From SLRI01 sp036796215 (GTDB lineage Bacteria > Pseudomonadota > Alphaproteobacteria > Geminicoccales > Geminicoccaceae), in assembly GCA_036796215.1 (NCBI GenBank), contig DAIRDJ010000003.1:1-64000 (forward strand): a stretch of DNA of 64,000 nucleotides. The letters are read 5' to 3'. The position numbers and the translations under genes were made by a program. The notes beneath the pieces were generated by a model. The model did not search any database. It was not told the origin of the DNA and saw only the letters and a list, made by a program, of their open reading frames with translations. This document shows positions 24,186 through 34,908 of this stretch, piece after piece. Every line of letters begins with the position of its first letter. Positions within the stretch are counted from its first letter, which is position 1.

Positions 24186-25294
24186 GGGATCGGCTCCAGC
24201 CGGGCACCGCGACGGGTGAGCGCCAGGAGCATGCCCATGGTGACGGCGATGGCGACGAGCGACGAGCCGCCATAGGAGATGAAGGGCAGGGTCATGCCTT
24301 TGGTGGGGACCAGGTTGACGTTGACGGCCATATTGACCAGTGCCTGCAGGCCGAACTGGCCGACGAGGCCAGTGACGGCGAGCTGGACGAAGCGGTTGGG
24401 ATTGAGCTGCAGGCGCCAGAGCGCCCGCAGCACCATGCAGGCGAAGATGGCGACGATGAGGAGACAGGCGATGATGCCGAACTCCTCGGCGACGGTGGCG
24501 AAGACGAAGTCCGAATGCGCCTCGGGCAGGTTGAACTTGACCACGCCCTCGCCCGGGCCGCGGCCGAAGAACCCGCCGGACTTGACCGCACTGAGCGCTT
24601 TTTCGACCTGGTAGATCTCGGCCGTGGGGTCGAGGAAGCCGTCGACCCGCTCGCGGACATGGCCGAGGAAGGTGTAGGCCCCCCAGAACGCGCCCATGCC
24701 GACCGCGGCCAGAAGGATGATCGGCAACCAGCCGAGGCCGGCGACGAAGAGCTGTGCCGCGAAGAAGGCGGCCACCACGGCCGCCATGCCGAGATCGGGC
24801 TGCAGCAGCAAAAGCGCGATGCAGCCGCCGACCAGCAGCAGGGCGAGCGGCAGGCCGTCGAGGCCGGGGCGTCGCGCGATCAGCCAGGCGACGACGACGG
24901 CGAGGCCGGGCTTGAGGAACTCCGAGGGCTGCAGCTGCTGGCCGCCGATGAAGAGCCAGCGGGTGGCCCCCTTGATCTCCGGCGCGAAGAAGAGGGTGGC
25001 GGCGGTGAGGACCGCGGCGGTGACGAAGACCAGGGTGGCGAGCCGGAGCACACCCCTCGATGCCAGGAGCGAGACGGCGAAGAGGCAGCCTGCTGCGGGC
25101 ACCAGAACGAGGAAGTGGCGGATGACGAAGTGCATGCCATCGAGGCGCAGGTTGCGGGCGATGGGCGGGCTCGAGGCCAGCACCATGATCGCCCCCATCA
25201 GCACGAGAATGCCGATGCCGGCCAGGAGGTAGCGGTCGACGGTCCACCACCATTGCCCCACGAGCGAGCGGTCGGTACGGGCGAAAGCACTCAT
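24182..25294 (-). CDS. ftsW: SEDS peptidoglycan glycosyltransferase FtsW
   Basis: Polytopic membrane glycosyltransferase (370 residues, about ten transmembrane segments) that polymerises lipid II at the septum together with FtsI. SEDS motifs are seen: RWLFIGGQQLQPSEFLKPGL, LLLQPDLGMA, EAHSDFVFATVAEEFG, and the C-terminal GMTLPFISYGGSS. The ATG at 25294 overlaps the murD stop by 4 bp, and the 3' end overlaps the murG start by 4 bp. Confidence 0.97.
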   Translation of the reverse strand: MSAFARTDRSLVGQWWWTVDRYLLAGIGILVLMGAIMVLASSPPIARNLRLDGMHFVIRHFLVLVPAAGCLFAVSLLASRGVLRLATLVFVTAAVLTAATLFFAPEIKGATRWLFIGGQQLQPSEFLKPGLAVVVAWLIARRPGLDGLPLALLLVGGCIALLLLQPDLGMAAVVAAFFAAQLFVAGLGWLPIILLAAVGMGAFWGAYTFLGHVRERVDGFLDPTAEIYQVEKALSAVKSGGFFGRGPGEGVVKFNLPEAHSDFVFATVAEEFGIIACLLIVAIFACMVLRALWRLQLNPNRFVQLAVTGLVGQFGLQALVNMAVNVNLVPTKGMTLPFISYGGSSLVAIAVTMGMLLALTRRGARLEPIP

Positions 25295-26649
25295 GCCGCG
25301 AGCTCCCGGGATGCGAGGTCGCGGGCGAGTGCTGCGAAGCTGTTGCCCCTGGCTTCGTAGTCGGCGAACTGGTCGAAGGAGGCGCAGGCGGGCGCGAGGA
25401 GCACCACGGGCTCGGCGGCACTGCTCGTTCGTGCTGCGGCAAAGGCGGCGGGCATGGCGCGCTCGAGGGTCTCGCTCTCTTCGACCGGCAGGTCTGCCGG
25501 CAGGCTGGCGGCGATCTCCGCTGCCGCCTCGCCGATCAGCCAGGCGCCGCGCACGGCCGCGAGATGGGGGAGCAGGGCGGCAAAGCCGCCGGGCTTCGGC
25601 TTGCCGCCGGCGATCCAGAAGATGTCGGCGAAGCTCGAGAGGCTCGGGATCGCGGCTTCGGGGTTGGTGGCCTTGCTGTCGTCGACGAAGCGCACCCGGC
25701 CGGCCCGGGCCACGGTCGCCATGCGGTGCGGCAGGCTCTGGAAGGTGGCGAAGCCACGACCAGCGTCGGGCACGTCGAGGGCACGGAGCACGGCGTAGGC
25801 GGCAGCGGCGTTCTGGCGGTTGTGGCGGCCCTCGAGACTCTGGATGCCGGCAAGATCCGCCACGGCCTTTGGGGTGTCGCCCGTGGCGTCGATGAGCTCG
25901 GTGCCGCTTGCGTAGACGCCGGGTTGCAGCGCGCTCGCGGCACTGATGCGGATGACGCGGCGGCCCTGCGCCTCGAGCTCGTCGGCAATGGCCCGGGACG
26001 GGGCGTCGTCGACGGCGACGACCGCGATGCCGGTCTCGGGCTGCAGGCTGAAGAGGCGGCGCTTGGCGGCGACGTAGGCGTCGAAACTGCCATGGCGGTC
26101 GAGGTGGTCCGGGGTGATGTTGAGCAGCACGGCGACGGCGGGTGCGATCCCGGTCGCCAGATCGAGCTGGTAGGAGGAGAGCTCGAGGACGAAGACGCGC
26201 TCCCTGCCCCCGAGATCGAGGTCGAGGACGGGCTTGCCGATATTGCCGCCGAGCACGGCGTCGCGGCCCGCTGCCACCAGCAGGTGGTGGACGAGGGCGG
26301 TCGTGGTCGACTTGCCGTTGGTGCCGGTAATGCCGATCACGGTGCGGCCAGCCAAGCGCTCGGCAAAGAGGTCGATGTCGCTGGTGAGCGGCACGCCGTG
26401 GGCATCGGCGGCGGCGATCACCGGATGCGGCGCTGGATGGTAGAGCGGAATGCCGGGGCTGACGACCAGCGCATCGAGGCTGGCGACGTCGCCTGGCGTG
26501 CCCTTCCGGCCGCCGGCTGCCACTGCCTTCTCGAGTGGCGTCGCGTTGTCGTCGTAGACGAGGCAATCCTGGCCCTTTGCAAGCGCATCCTTCAGGACGG
26601 CCATGCCGCTTCTGGCCATGCCGAGAATGCCGATGCGTTGCCTGCTCAT
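25291..26649 (-). CDS. murD: UDP-N-acetylmuramoyl-L-alanine--D-glutamate ligase
   Basis: Mur ligase (452 residues) adding D-Glu to UDP-MurNAc-L-Ala. N-terminal dinucleotide-like fold ILGMARSGMAVLKDALA, ATP-binding GITGTNGKSTTTALV, LNITPDHLDRHGSFDAYVAA, and the GRHNRQNAAAA motif are intact. The start ATG at 26649 lies 7 bp after the mraY stop. Function and position in the dcw order are unambiguous. Confidence 0.97.
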   Translation of the reverse strand: MSRQRIGILGMARSGMAVLKDALAKGQDCLVYDDNATPLEKAVAAGGRKGTPGDVASLDALVVSPGIPLYHPAPHPVIAAADAHGVPLTSDIDLFAERLAGRTVIGITGTNGKSTTTALVHHLLVAAGRDAVLGGNIGKPVLDLDLGGRERVFVLELSSYQLDLATGIAPAVAVLLNITPDHLDRHGSFDAYVAAKRRLFSLQPETGIAVVAVDDAPSRAIADELEAQGRRVIRISAASALQPGVYASGTELIDATGDTPKAVADLAGIQSLEGRHNRQNAAAAYAVLRALDVPDAGRGFATFQSLPHRMATVARAGRVRFVDDSKATNPEAAIPSLSSFADIFWIAGGKPKPGGFAALLPHLAAVRGAWLIGEAAAEIAASLPADLPVEESETLERAMPAAFAAARTSSAAEPVVLLAPACASFDQFADYEARGNSFAALARDLASRELAA

Positions 26650-26656
26650 CGGCCCC

Positions 26657-27745
26657 TCACCGCAGCTTCAGCGTGGAGAGGCCGATCAGCGCCAGGATGG
26701 TGGCGATGATCCAGAAGCGGATGACAATAGTCGGTTCCTGCCAGCCTTTCTTCTCGAAGTGGTGATGGAGGGGCGCCATGCGGAAGACCCGCTTGCCGGT
26801 GAGCTTGAAGGAGACGACCTGGACGATCACCGAGACGGCTTCCAGGACGAAGAGCCCGCCGATGACGGCGAGCACGAGTTCGTGCTTGGCCGCGACCGCC
26901 ACGGTGCCCAAGGCACCGCCGGTGGCGAGCGAGCCCGTGTCGCCCATGAAGACCATGGCGGGCGGGGCGTTGAACCAGAGAAAGCCGAGCGAGGCGCCGA
27001 CCATCGCACCGCAGAAGACGGCGAGCTCGCCGGTGCCGGGGACGAAGGGGATGCCGAGATAGTTGGAGAAGATGGCGTTGCCGACGAGATACGCGATGAA
27101 GGCGAAGCAGCCGGCAGCGATCATCACCGGCACGATGGCGAGCCCGTCGAGGCCGTCGGTGAGGTTCACGGCATTCGACGCACCGACGATGACGAGGACC
27201 ACGAAGACCGGGAAGAAGAGGCCCAAGGGGACGAGCAGGTCCTTGAAGAAGGGCATGGCGAGCGAGGACGAGAGAGGGGCCGGGGTGAAGCTCATCAGGG
27301 CGATCGCGGCGACCAGGGCAATGATGCCCTGCAGCAGGAGCTTGTAGCGGCCGGAGAGGCCCGACGAGCTGCGCTGCGTCAGCTTCATCAGGTCGTCGGC
27401 GAAGCCGATGCCGCCGAAGCCCAGCGTGACGATCAGCACCACCCAGACATAGCCGTTGGTGAGATCGGCCCAGAGCAGGGTCGAGATGGCAATCGCGATC
27501 AGGATCAAGACCCCGCCCATGGTGGGCGTGCCCTTCTTGGTCAAGAGATGCGATTCCGGCCCGTCCTCGCGGATCGGCTGGCCCTCGCGCTGCTTCTTCT
27601 TCAGCCAGCGGATCACCGGGCCACCGAGGACGAAGCAGATGAGAAGCGCGGTCATCACCGCCCCGCCGCTGCGAAACGTGAGGTAGCGGAAGACGTTGAA
27701 GAGGGTGAACTGCTCGGCAAGCGGCACGAGGAGGTGGTAGAGCAC
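26657..27745 (-). CDS. mraY: Phospho-N-acetylmuramoyl-pentapeptide-transferase
   Basis: Integral membrane enzyme (362 residues, about ten transmembrane helices) that makes lipid I from UDP-MurNAc-pentapeptide and undecaprenyl phosphate. Conserved segments: NVFRYLTFRSGGAVMTAL, KKGTPTMGGVLIL, the Asp-rich GFADDLMKL, NAVNLTDGLDGLA, and APLHHHFEKKGW. The start is taken as GTG at 27745. It is preceded by GGAGGG with an 8-nt spacer within the end of murF, and yields the expected N-terminus. The gap to murF is 4 bp. Confidence 0.97.
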   Translation of the reverse strand: MLYHLLVPLAEQFTLFNVFRYLTFRSGGAVMTALLICFVLGGPVIRWLKKKQREGQPIREDGPESHLLTKKGTPTMGGVLILIAIAISTLLWADLTNGYVWVVLIVTLGFGGIGFADDLMKLTQRSSSGLSGRYKLLLQGIIALVAAIALMSFTPAPLSSSLAMPFFKDLLVPLGLFFPVFVVLVIVGASNAVNLTDGLDGLAIVPVMIAAGCFAFIAYLVGNAIFSNYLGIPFVPGTGELAVFCGAMVGASLGFLWFNAPPAMVFMGDTGSLATGGALGTVAVAAKHELVLAVIGGLFVLEAVSVIVQVVSFKLTGKRVFRMAPLHHHFEKKGWQEPTIVIRFWIIATILALIGLSTLKLR

Positions 27746-27749
27746 GGCT

Positions 27750-29203
<1,454 letters not shown>

Positions 29204-29207
<4 letters not shown>

Positions 29208-30709
29208 GCCGCGGTCTCCAGGGCCGCCAGGGCCGCCTTGATCTCGCTCGCATCGTCGAAGGGCAGGGTCTCGTCGCCGACGATCTGGCCCACCTCGTGG
29301 CCCTTGCCGGCGACGACCAGCACGTCGCCGGGCTCGAGCACGGAAAAAGCGGTGCGGATCGCCGACGCCCGGTCGCCGATCTCGACGACCTTGCCGGCCG
29401 CGGCCGCGAGGGGGGCCTGGATCTCGCGGCGGATGGCGGCCGGGTCCTCGTGCCGCGGATTGTCATCGGTGACGTAGACGAGATCGGCGAGCTCCACGGC
29501 GAGCCTGCCCATCAGCGGGCGCTTGCCGCGGTCGCGATTGCCGCCGCAGCCGAAGACGACGGCGAGCCGGCCCTTGGTATGCGGGCGGAGCGCTTCCAAG
29601 GCCTTGGCGAGCGCGTCCGGGGTGTGGGCGTAGTCGACGAAGGCGGGCGCCCCCTTGGGGTGGCGGGCCACGAGCTGCATCCGGCCGGGGGCCCCTCGAA
29701 GCTCGGCCAGGGCCTCGAGGGCGAGCCCCAAGCGCGCGTCGCCGGCCAGCGCCAGACCCAGGGCCGCCAGCACATTGTGCGCCTGAAAGGCGCCGACCAG
29801 GCCCGAGCGAAAGCGGTGGCGCCTGCCCATGGCCTCGAGCTCGAGGATCTGGCCCGTCAGCTCCGGCTGGCGGTCGATCAGCCGCAGCGCCTTGCCGGCC
29901 TTGCCGAAGTCGACCACCTCGGCAGCACGGCTCCGGGCGAGCCGGGCGAGCCCGTCGAACTCCGGGCTGTCGGCGTTGAGCACGGCGACACCGCCCCTTG
30001 CCAGGCGCTCGCTGAACAGCCGCGTCTTGGCCGCGAGATAGGCGTCGAAGCTGCCGTGGTAGTCGAAATGGTCGCGGCTGATATTGGAGAAGGCGGCGGC
30101 CTGGATGGCGAGGCCCGAGAGGCGCTCCTGGTCGAGGCCGTGGCTCGAGGCCTCGACGACGAGATGGTCGACACCGCCCTTGGCGAGCTCGGCCGCGAGG
30201 CGGTGCAGGGTGATGGCGTCGGGGGTGGTGAGCGAGCTTTTCGGCCAGCGGCCGGCGCTCTCGAGGCCGAGCGTGCCGAGGCTGGCCGCGCGAATCCCGA
30301 GCCGGTCCCAGATCTGCCGGGTGAAGCTGGCGATCGAGGTCTTGCCGTTGGTGCCGGTGACGGCGGCCGTGAAGGCCGGCTGGCGGCCGAAGAAGGATGC
30401 GGCGAGCTGGGCCAGGCGGCGGCGCGGGTTCTCGTCGATGATGACGGGGACGAGCTGGGCGTAGGCTTCGGCGGTGCTGCTGCCGAGCACGGCCACGGCC
30501 CCCTTCTGGATGGCCTCGGGGATGAAGATGTGGCCGTCGGCCTGGGTCCCGGAGAGCGCAGCGAAGAGCTGGCCCGGCTCGACGTGGCGGCTGTCCGAGG
30601 CGAGGCCCTTGATGGTCACGTCCTGGAGATTGAGGACGCGCCCGCTCGCGGCGGTGGTGCCAAGGGGAAACCGCCGGGCTTCCTCAGCGAGTAAGGCTGG
30701 CAGCCGCAA
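29204..30709 (-). CDS. murE: UDP-N-acetylmuramoyl-L-alanyl-D-glutamate--2,6-diaminopimelate ligase
   Basis: Mur ligase (501 residues) adding the third stem-peptide residue. ATP-binding VTGTNGKTSIASFT is present. The substrate-selecting motif DNPR in VTDDNPRHEDP is the one associated with meso-diaminopimelate rather than lysine, so the wall is DAP type. The start is a TTG at 30709 that overlaps ftsI by 26 bp; it gives the family-typical LRLPALLAE opening and no ATG lies nearby. The 3' end overlaps murF by 4 bp. Confidence 0.96.
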
Positions 30710-32459
30710 AGCCGTCCTCCATCCGTCGCGTGCGGCCGTTCATGACCGGCATGATCTCGAGCCGGTCGGTGAAGGCGGCCTCGATCTCGGCTGCCGCCTT
30801 CGGCACGCCGAGCAGCGGACCGGCCTGGGCGATGATCCGGGAGACCACGGGTGCCGCGATCGAGCCGCCGGTGCGATAGCCATAAGTGCGGTCGTCGCCC
30901 TGGGGTTCGTCGAGCATCGATAGCACGACATAGCGGGGATCATGGGCGGGAAAGACGCCGACGAAGGAGGAAAGGACGGCCCGGCCGTCATAGCCGCGGC
31001 GGCTGCCGGTGGGCTTGTCGGCCGTCCCCGTCTTGCCGCCGACCAGGTAGCCCGCGACCGCGGCGTTCACACCGGAGCCGTGCTCGACTGTGAGCCACAG
31101 GAGCCAGCGCAGGTCCTTGATCGTGCGCTCGGAGACGACGGTGGGTGCCGTCTCGAGCAGCGCCGGCAGTGTTTCGGGATCGCGACGCAGGAAGGTCGCC
31201 GGCAGGCGCTTGCCGTCGCCGGCGAGCGTGGCGACCGCCTCGACGAACTGGAGCGGCGAGACGGAGATGCCGTGGCCGTAGGAGACGGTGGCGGCGACGA
31301 TGTCGGGCCAGCGTTCCTGGACCAGCGGCCGGGTCGTCTCCGGCAGCTCGAGCTCGGGCCGGTCGAAGAGGCCGAGGGTCTCGAGGAAAGGCTTCTGCGC
31401 CTCGCTGCCACCGGCGGCGAAGGTCATCTTCACCGTGCCGATATTGGAGGAGAAGGCGAACACCTCGGGCAGCGACAGCCAGCGCTGGTGGCCGCGGAAA
31501 TCGCGGATGCTGTGCCGGCCGATGCGCAGCTGCTCCGAGGCATCGAAGCGGTCGTAGATGGAGACCTCGCCACTCTCGAGCGCCATGGCGGCACTGACCA
31601 CCTTGAACAGCGAGCCGAGCTCGTGAACGTCGCCGGTGCAACGGTTGCGCCGGGCCTGGGGCGGGGCGCGCTCGGCCCGGTTGGGATCGTAGTCGGGCAG
31701 GCTGACCAGCGCCAGGACCTCGCGGGTCTGGATGTCGAGGACGATCGTGCAGGCGCCTCCGGCGGCGAAGCGGTCCACACCGGTCCTGGTCGCGGCATGG
31801 GCGATCCGCTGCACGCGCCGGTCGATGGAGAGCGCGATGTCCGGCTTGCCGAGCGCAGCACCGCCGCGCATTGCCTCGTCGAGGCCGTACTCGATGCCGG
31901 CGAGGCCCTGGTTGTCGATGCCGACGAAGCCCAGGACATGGGCCGCCTCGCGCCCGCGCGGATAAACCCGGCGCTCGCCGAGCTCGAAGCCGATGCCGGG
32001 CAGGCCGAGCTCGAGGACGGCGGCCTGCTCGGCCGGCGAGATCTGCCGCTCGACCCAGGCGAAGCGGCCACCCCGGGCGAAGCGGGCGTTGAGCGCGGCG
32101 GCATCCACGCCATCCAGCACGCGCGCCAGGGCGATGGCGGCGGCCTCGGGATCGTTCATCAAGAGCGGGTCGCCGATGACCGAGAGGGTGACGATATTGC
32201 TCGCCAAGAGCTCGCCGTTGCGGTCGAGGATGGCGGCCCGGCGCAGCTCGATGCCTTCCTCGGTGCCGCGCGGGCTGGGCGTGGCGGTGCGTTGCTCGGC
32301 GGTCGCCATGTCGACGAGACGCAAGCCGATGCTGATGAAGGCGAGCGCGAAGCAGACGGCCAGGAACCTGAGCCGGCCGGCACCCATCGCCGCGTCGCGC
32401 CGCCTGCCCGGGGCACCCATCGCCGGGGCACCCATGGGTGATGCTCCATCCTGCGTCAC
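30684..32459 (-). CDS. ftsI: Penicillin-binding protein 3 / FtsI septal transpeptidase
   Basis: Class B PBP (591 residues) that crosslinks septal peptidoglycan. A low-complexity cytoplasmic N-terminus (with repeated MGAPA-like units) is followed by one transmembrane helix (about residues 31-46), a pedestal domain, and the transpeptidase domain. Active-site motifs: SLFK at 283-286 (nucleophile S283; the usual preceding Pro-Gly is Leu-Gly), SSN at 337-339, and KTG at 476-478. The ATG at 32459 overlaps the ftsL stop by 4 bp. Its 3' end overlaps the TTG start of murE. Confidence 0.97.
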   Translation of the reverse strand: MTQDGASPMGAPAMGAPGRRRDAAMGAGRLRFLAVCFALAFISIGLRLVDMATAEQRTATPSPRGTEEGIELRRAAILDRNGELLASNIVTLSVIGDPLLMNDPEAAAIALARVLDGVDAAALNARFARGGRFAWVERQISPAEQAAVLELGLPGIGFELGERRVYPRGREAAHVLGFVGIDNQGLAGIEYGLDEAMRGGAALGKPDIALSIDRRVQRIAHAATRTGVDRFAAGGACTIVLDIQTREVLALVSLPDYDPNRAERAPPQARRNRCTGDVHELGSLFKVVSAAMALESGEVSIYDRFDASEQLRIGRHSIRDFRGHQRWLSLPEVFAFSSNIGTVKMTFAAGGSEAQKPFLETLGLFDRPELELPETTRPLVQERWPDIVAATVSYGHGISVSPLQFVEAVATLAGDGKRLPATFLRRDPETLPALLETAPTVVSERTIKDLRWLLWLTVEHGSGVNAAVAGYLVGGKTGTADKPTGSRRGYDGRAVLSSFVGVFPAHDPRYVVLSMLDEPQGDDRTYGYRTGGSIAAPVVSRIIAQAGPLLGVPKAAAEIEAAFTDRLEIMPVMNGRTRRMEDGFAAASLTR

Positions 32460-32866
32460 CAGCCCTGCCCCAAGTGATCGCGCCGATCGCCCAGGTTCGG
32501 CAGGGCGAAGGCGGTGACGGGCTTGACCCGGAACAGCAGCTGCCCGCCTTCCGGCAGCTCGGCCGGGCGCAGCTGGCGGGCGAGCTGCAGCAGGCGGTAG
32601 TCGCCGATCTGCCTGGCCTCGACGACCCGCTCGGGCGTGGCCGGTGCCATGCCCAGCGCCCGCGCCAGGGACGCCAGGCGCTCGGCCCGGACGAGGTATG
32701 CCCAGTCGGCCTCGAGCGTCCTGAGCCGCCAGCGCTCGGCCTCGATCTCCTGCAGGGTCCGGGAGATCTCGCTCTCCGCCGCGACCACCGCGTACTTGAC
32801 GTTGAACAGGCTGGTGGCGGCGAGAATCAGGAGAATGGTGAGGATGGGGACATAGCGCTGGATCAT
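32456..32866 (-). CDS. ftsL: Cell division protein FtsL
   Basis: A small bitopic membrane protein (136 residues) of the FtsQLB complex. One N-terminal transmembrane segment (about residues 5-21, YVPILTILLILAATSLF) is followed by a coiled-coil-prone stretch of about 60 residues (TLQEIEAERWRLRTLEADW). It is recognised mainly by size, topology and position between rsmH and ftsI, since FtsL is poorly conserved. The ATG at 32866 overlaps the rsmH stop by 4 bp. Confidence 0.88.
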   Translation of the reverse strand: MIQRYVPILTILLILAATSLFNVKYAVVAAESEISRTLQEIEAERWRLRTLEADWAYLVRAERLASLARALGMAPATPERVVEARQIGDYRLLQLARQLRPAELPEGGQLLFRVKPVTAFALPNLGDRRDHLGQGW

Positions 32867-33837
32867 GCGGCGAGGCTCCAGGCGTCGGCCGATACCGCGC
32901 CGGGCGGGGTGCTGTCCGCGTCGTCGGCGAGGCGGACGGCCGCCCGCAGCCGGGCCGAGCGGGCCCGCGGGTTGTGGGCGACCTCGGTGTCTGCGGGCTT
33001 GATGACCTTGCGCTCGAGCCAGCGCAGCTTCGGCCGGCCGAGGGCGACGTCCGGCAGATGGCGGGACGGCCGGGCCCGGCGTTCGCTGAGCTCGTCGATG
33101 ACGTGCTTGATCCGCCGGTCCTCGAGGCTGTGGAAGGCGACCAGCACGAGCCGGCCGCCGGGGCGCAGCAGGTCGGGGCTGGCCGCCAGCAGCCGGTCGA
33201 GCTCGCCGAGCTCGTCGTTGACGGCGATCCTCAGCGCCTGGAAGACCTGGGTCGCGGGCGTGCGGCCGGGCTTCACCCGGCGCTTGGTGGCGGCGACCAG
33301 GGCCGCGAGGTCGGCGGTCGTGGTGATCGGCCGCGCCGCCCGGCAGGCGACGATGGCCCGGGCGATGCGACCGGCCTCGGGCTCCTCGCCGAGCGTGTAG
33401 AAGAGCCGGGCGAGCTCGCGCTCGTCGAGGCGGGCCAGAAGCTCGGCCGCGGTCTCGCCCGCGCCGGCCATCCGCATGTCGAGCGGGCCCTCGGCCTGGA
33501 AGGAAAAGCCGCGGCCGGGTTCGTCGAGCTGGAAGGAAGAGACGCCGAGATCGGCGACGATGCCGTCGACCGCTCGGATGCCCTGGCCCTGCAGATGCCG
33601 ACCGAGGTCGCCGAAGGCACCCTCCAGCATCGTGAAGCGCGGCTCTTCCGCGGCGAGGGCCCGGCCACGGGCGACGGCCGCCGGATCACGGTCGAGGCCG
33701 ATCACCCGGCCGTCGGCGGCCGCCAGGATGGCCCGGCTGTAGCCGCCACCGCCGAAGGTGGCATCGACCACGACCTCGCCCGCCGCCGGGGCCAGGGCCG
33801 CCAGCATGGCCTCCAGGAGGACCGGAGCGTGGCTCAT
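32863..33837 (-). CDS. rsmH: 16S rRNA (cytosine(1402)-N(4))-methyltransferase
   Basis: SAM-dependent methyltransferase (324 residues), formerly MraW. N-terminal HAPVLLEAMLAAL, SAM motif VVDATFGGGGYSRAIL, GLDRDPAAV, DLGVSSFQLDEPGRGFSF, and C-terminal VLVAFHSLEDRRIKH are characteristic. It is the first gene of the cluster here. The usual upstream neighbour mraZ is missing. The start is ATG 33837, matching the family N-terminus MSHAPVLLE; upstream in-frame sequence has no similarity. Confidence 0.97.
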   Translation of the reverse strand: MSHAPVLLEAMLAALAPAAGEVVVDATFGGGGYSRAILAAADGRVIGLDRDPAAVARGRALAAEEPRFTMLEGAFGDLGRHLQGQGIRAVDGIVADLGVSSFQLDEPGRGFSFQAEGPLDMRMAGAGETAAELLARLDERELARLFYTLGEEPEAGRIARAIVACRAARPITTTADLAALVAATKRRVKPGRTPATQVFQALRIAVNDELGELDRLLAASPDLLRPGGRLVLVAFHSLEDRRIKHVIDELSERRARPSRHLPDVALGRPKLRWLERKVIKPADTEVAHNPRARSARLRAAVRLADDADSTPPGAVSADAWSLAA

Positions 33838-34256
33838 CGGGCCACCCCGCAGGAGCGGCAGTCGGGGCCCGCAAGGGTCGCAGGAACAGTCCACAAGCCC
33901 GACTCGCCCGCTTGCGCCGAGCAGGTCGTGCCGGCCCTGCCGCCGGGCACCGCCAACGACCTCGGCTGCATCGCCCTCGCCGCCCTGCATTTACGAGAAA
34001 TCGGCTCGTGTCTGAAAATCGATGTACTGCCCATCAGCCTTTGCCATCCCGCCTCGGCCGCAGCCGCCCCGTACTCACCCCGACCGCACCAAACGCGGCC
34101 TGCGAAATGTTATTCTACTATCGCGCGAATATTGAAAGCAAGCGGCGCGATGTGTGAACAAAGAAAGGAAAATCGCCCATCCTCGGACGAACACTGAAAA
34201 ACTAGTCGATCTTGATTTGTTCTCGACAGGCACTGCTTGACCGTTCACGTCACATG
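33838..34256 (-). other. Long untranslated leader before rsmH; no mraZ gene
   Basis: About 420 bp between the rsmH start and the candidate promoter hold no gene I can support on either strand. The part from about 34100 to 34250 is visibly richer in A and T than the coding DNA around it. I looked for MraZ motifs in all minus-strand frames and found none. If the promoter at 34257-34285 is correct, this is the 5' leader of the dcw transcript. Confidence 0.5.
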
Positions 34257-34285
34257 AGCCTACCCGGCGCCTCGCCCAAGGTCAA
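34257..34285 (-). promoter_or_regulatory. Candidate sigma-70 promoter of the dcw cluster
   Basis: On the minus strand TTGACC (34285-34280), exactly 17 bp, then TAGGCT (34262-34257). This is the best promoter-like match in the interval between rnpB and rsmH. Transcription from it would give a leader of roughly 410 nt. Experimental start sites are needed to tell it from chance in this AT-richer stretch. Confidence 0.5.
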
Positions 34286-34366
34286 GATCGGGTGTCTCAC
34301 ATGCAACGATAAAGAGTAATCATAACTTACTGAAACAATTTGGTCTTGGCGTGTCAAGAATAATTC

Positions 34367-34375
34367 TGTGGATAA
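34367..34375 (-). promoter_or_regulatory. Perfect DnaA box upstream of the dcw promoter
   Basis: TTATCCACA on the minus strand matches the consensus DnaA box exactly. A near-match (TTGTTCACA, 34161-34153) lies about 200 bp away in the same AT-richer interval. The site lies upstream of the candidate dcw promoter and downstream of rnpB, so DnaA could couple replication status to expression of the division cluster. There is no box cluster of the size expected for a replication origin. Confidence 0.45.
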
Positions 34376-34483
34376 ATGGTGGAGAAGCCCCGGGAAAGCT
34401 GTGGAAGACGCGGGCGGGTCATGCCGCATGGGAGAATGCCACGGCTGGTTTTTGAATACCAGCGGTTGTGCGACGGGCACGCG

Positions 34484-34902
<419 letters not shown>

Positions 34903-34908
34903 CGCTGC

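Noticed and set aside
33838..34250. A degraded mraZ upstream of rsmH
   Set aside because: No minus-strand frame shows the MraZ N-terminus or its repeated domain, and stops are frequent in all frames.
34000..34480. Replication origin in the AT-richer interval
   Set aside because: Only one perfect DnaA box and one near-match were found, and no origin-linked gene (dnaA, dnaN, hemE, parAB) is adjacent. A regulatory role is more economical.
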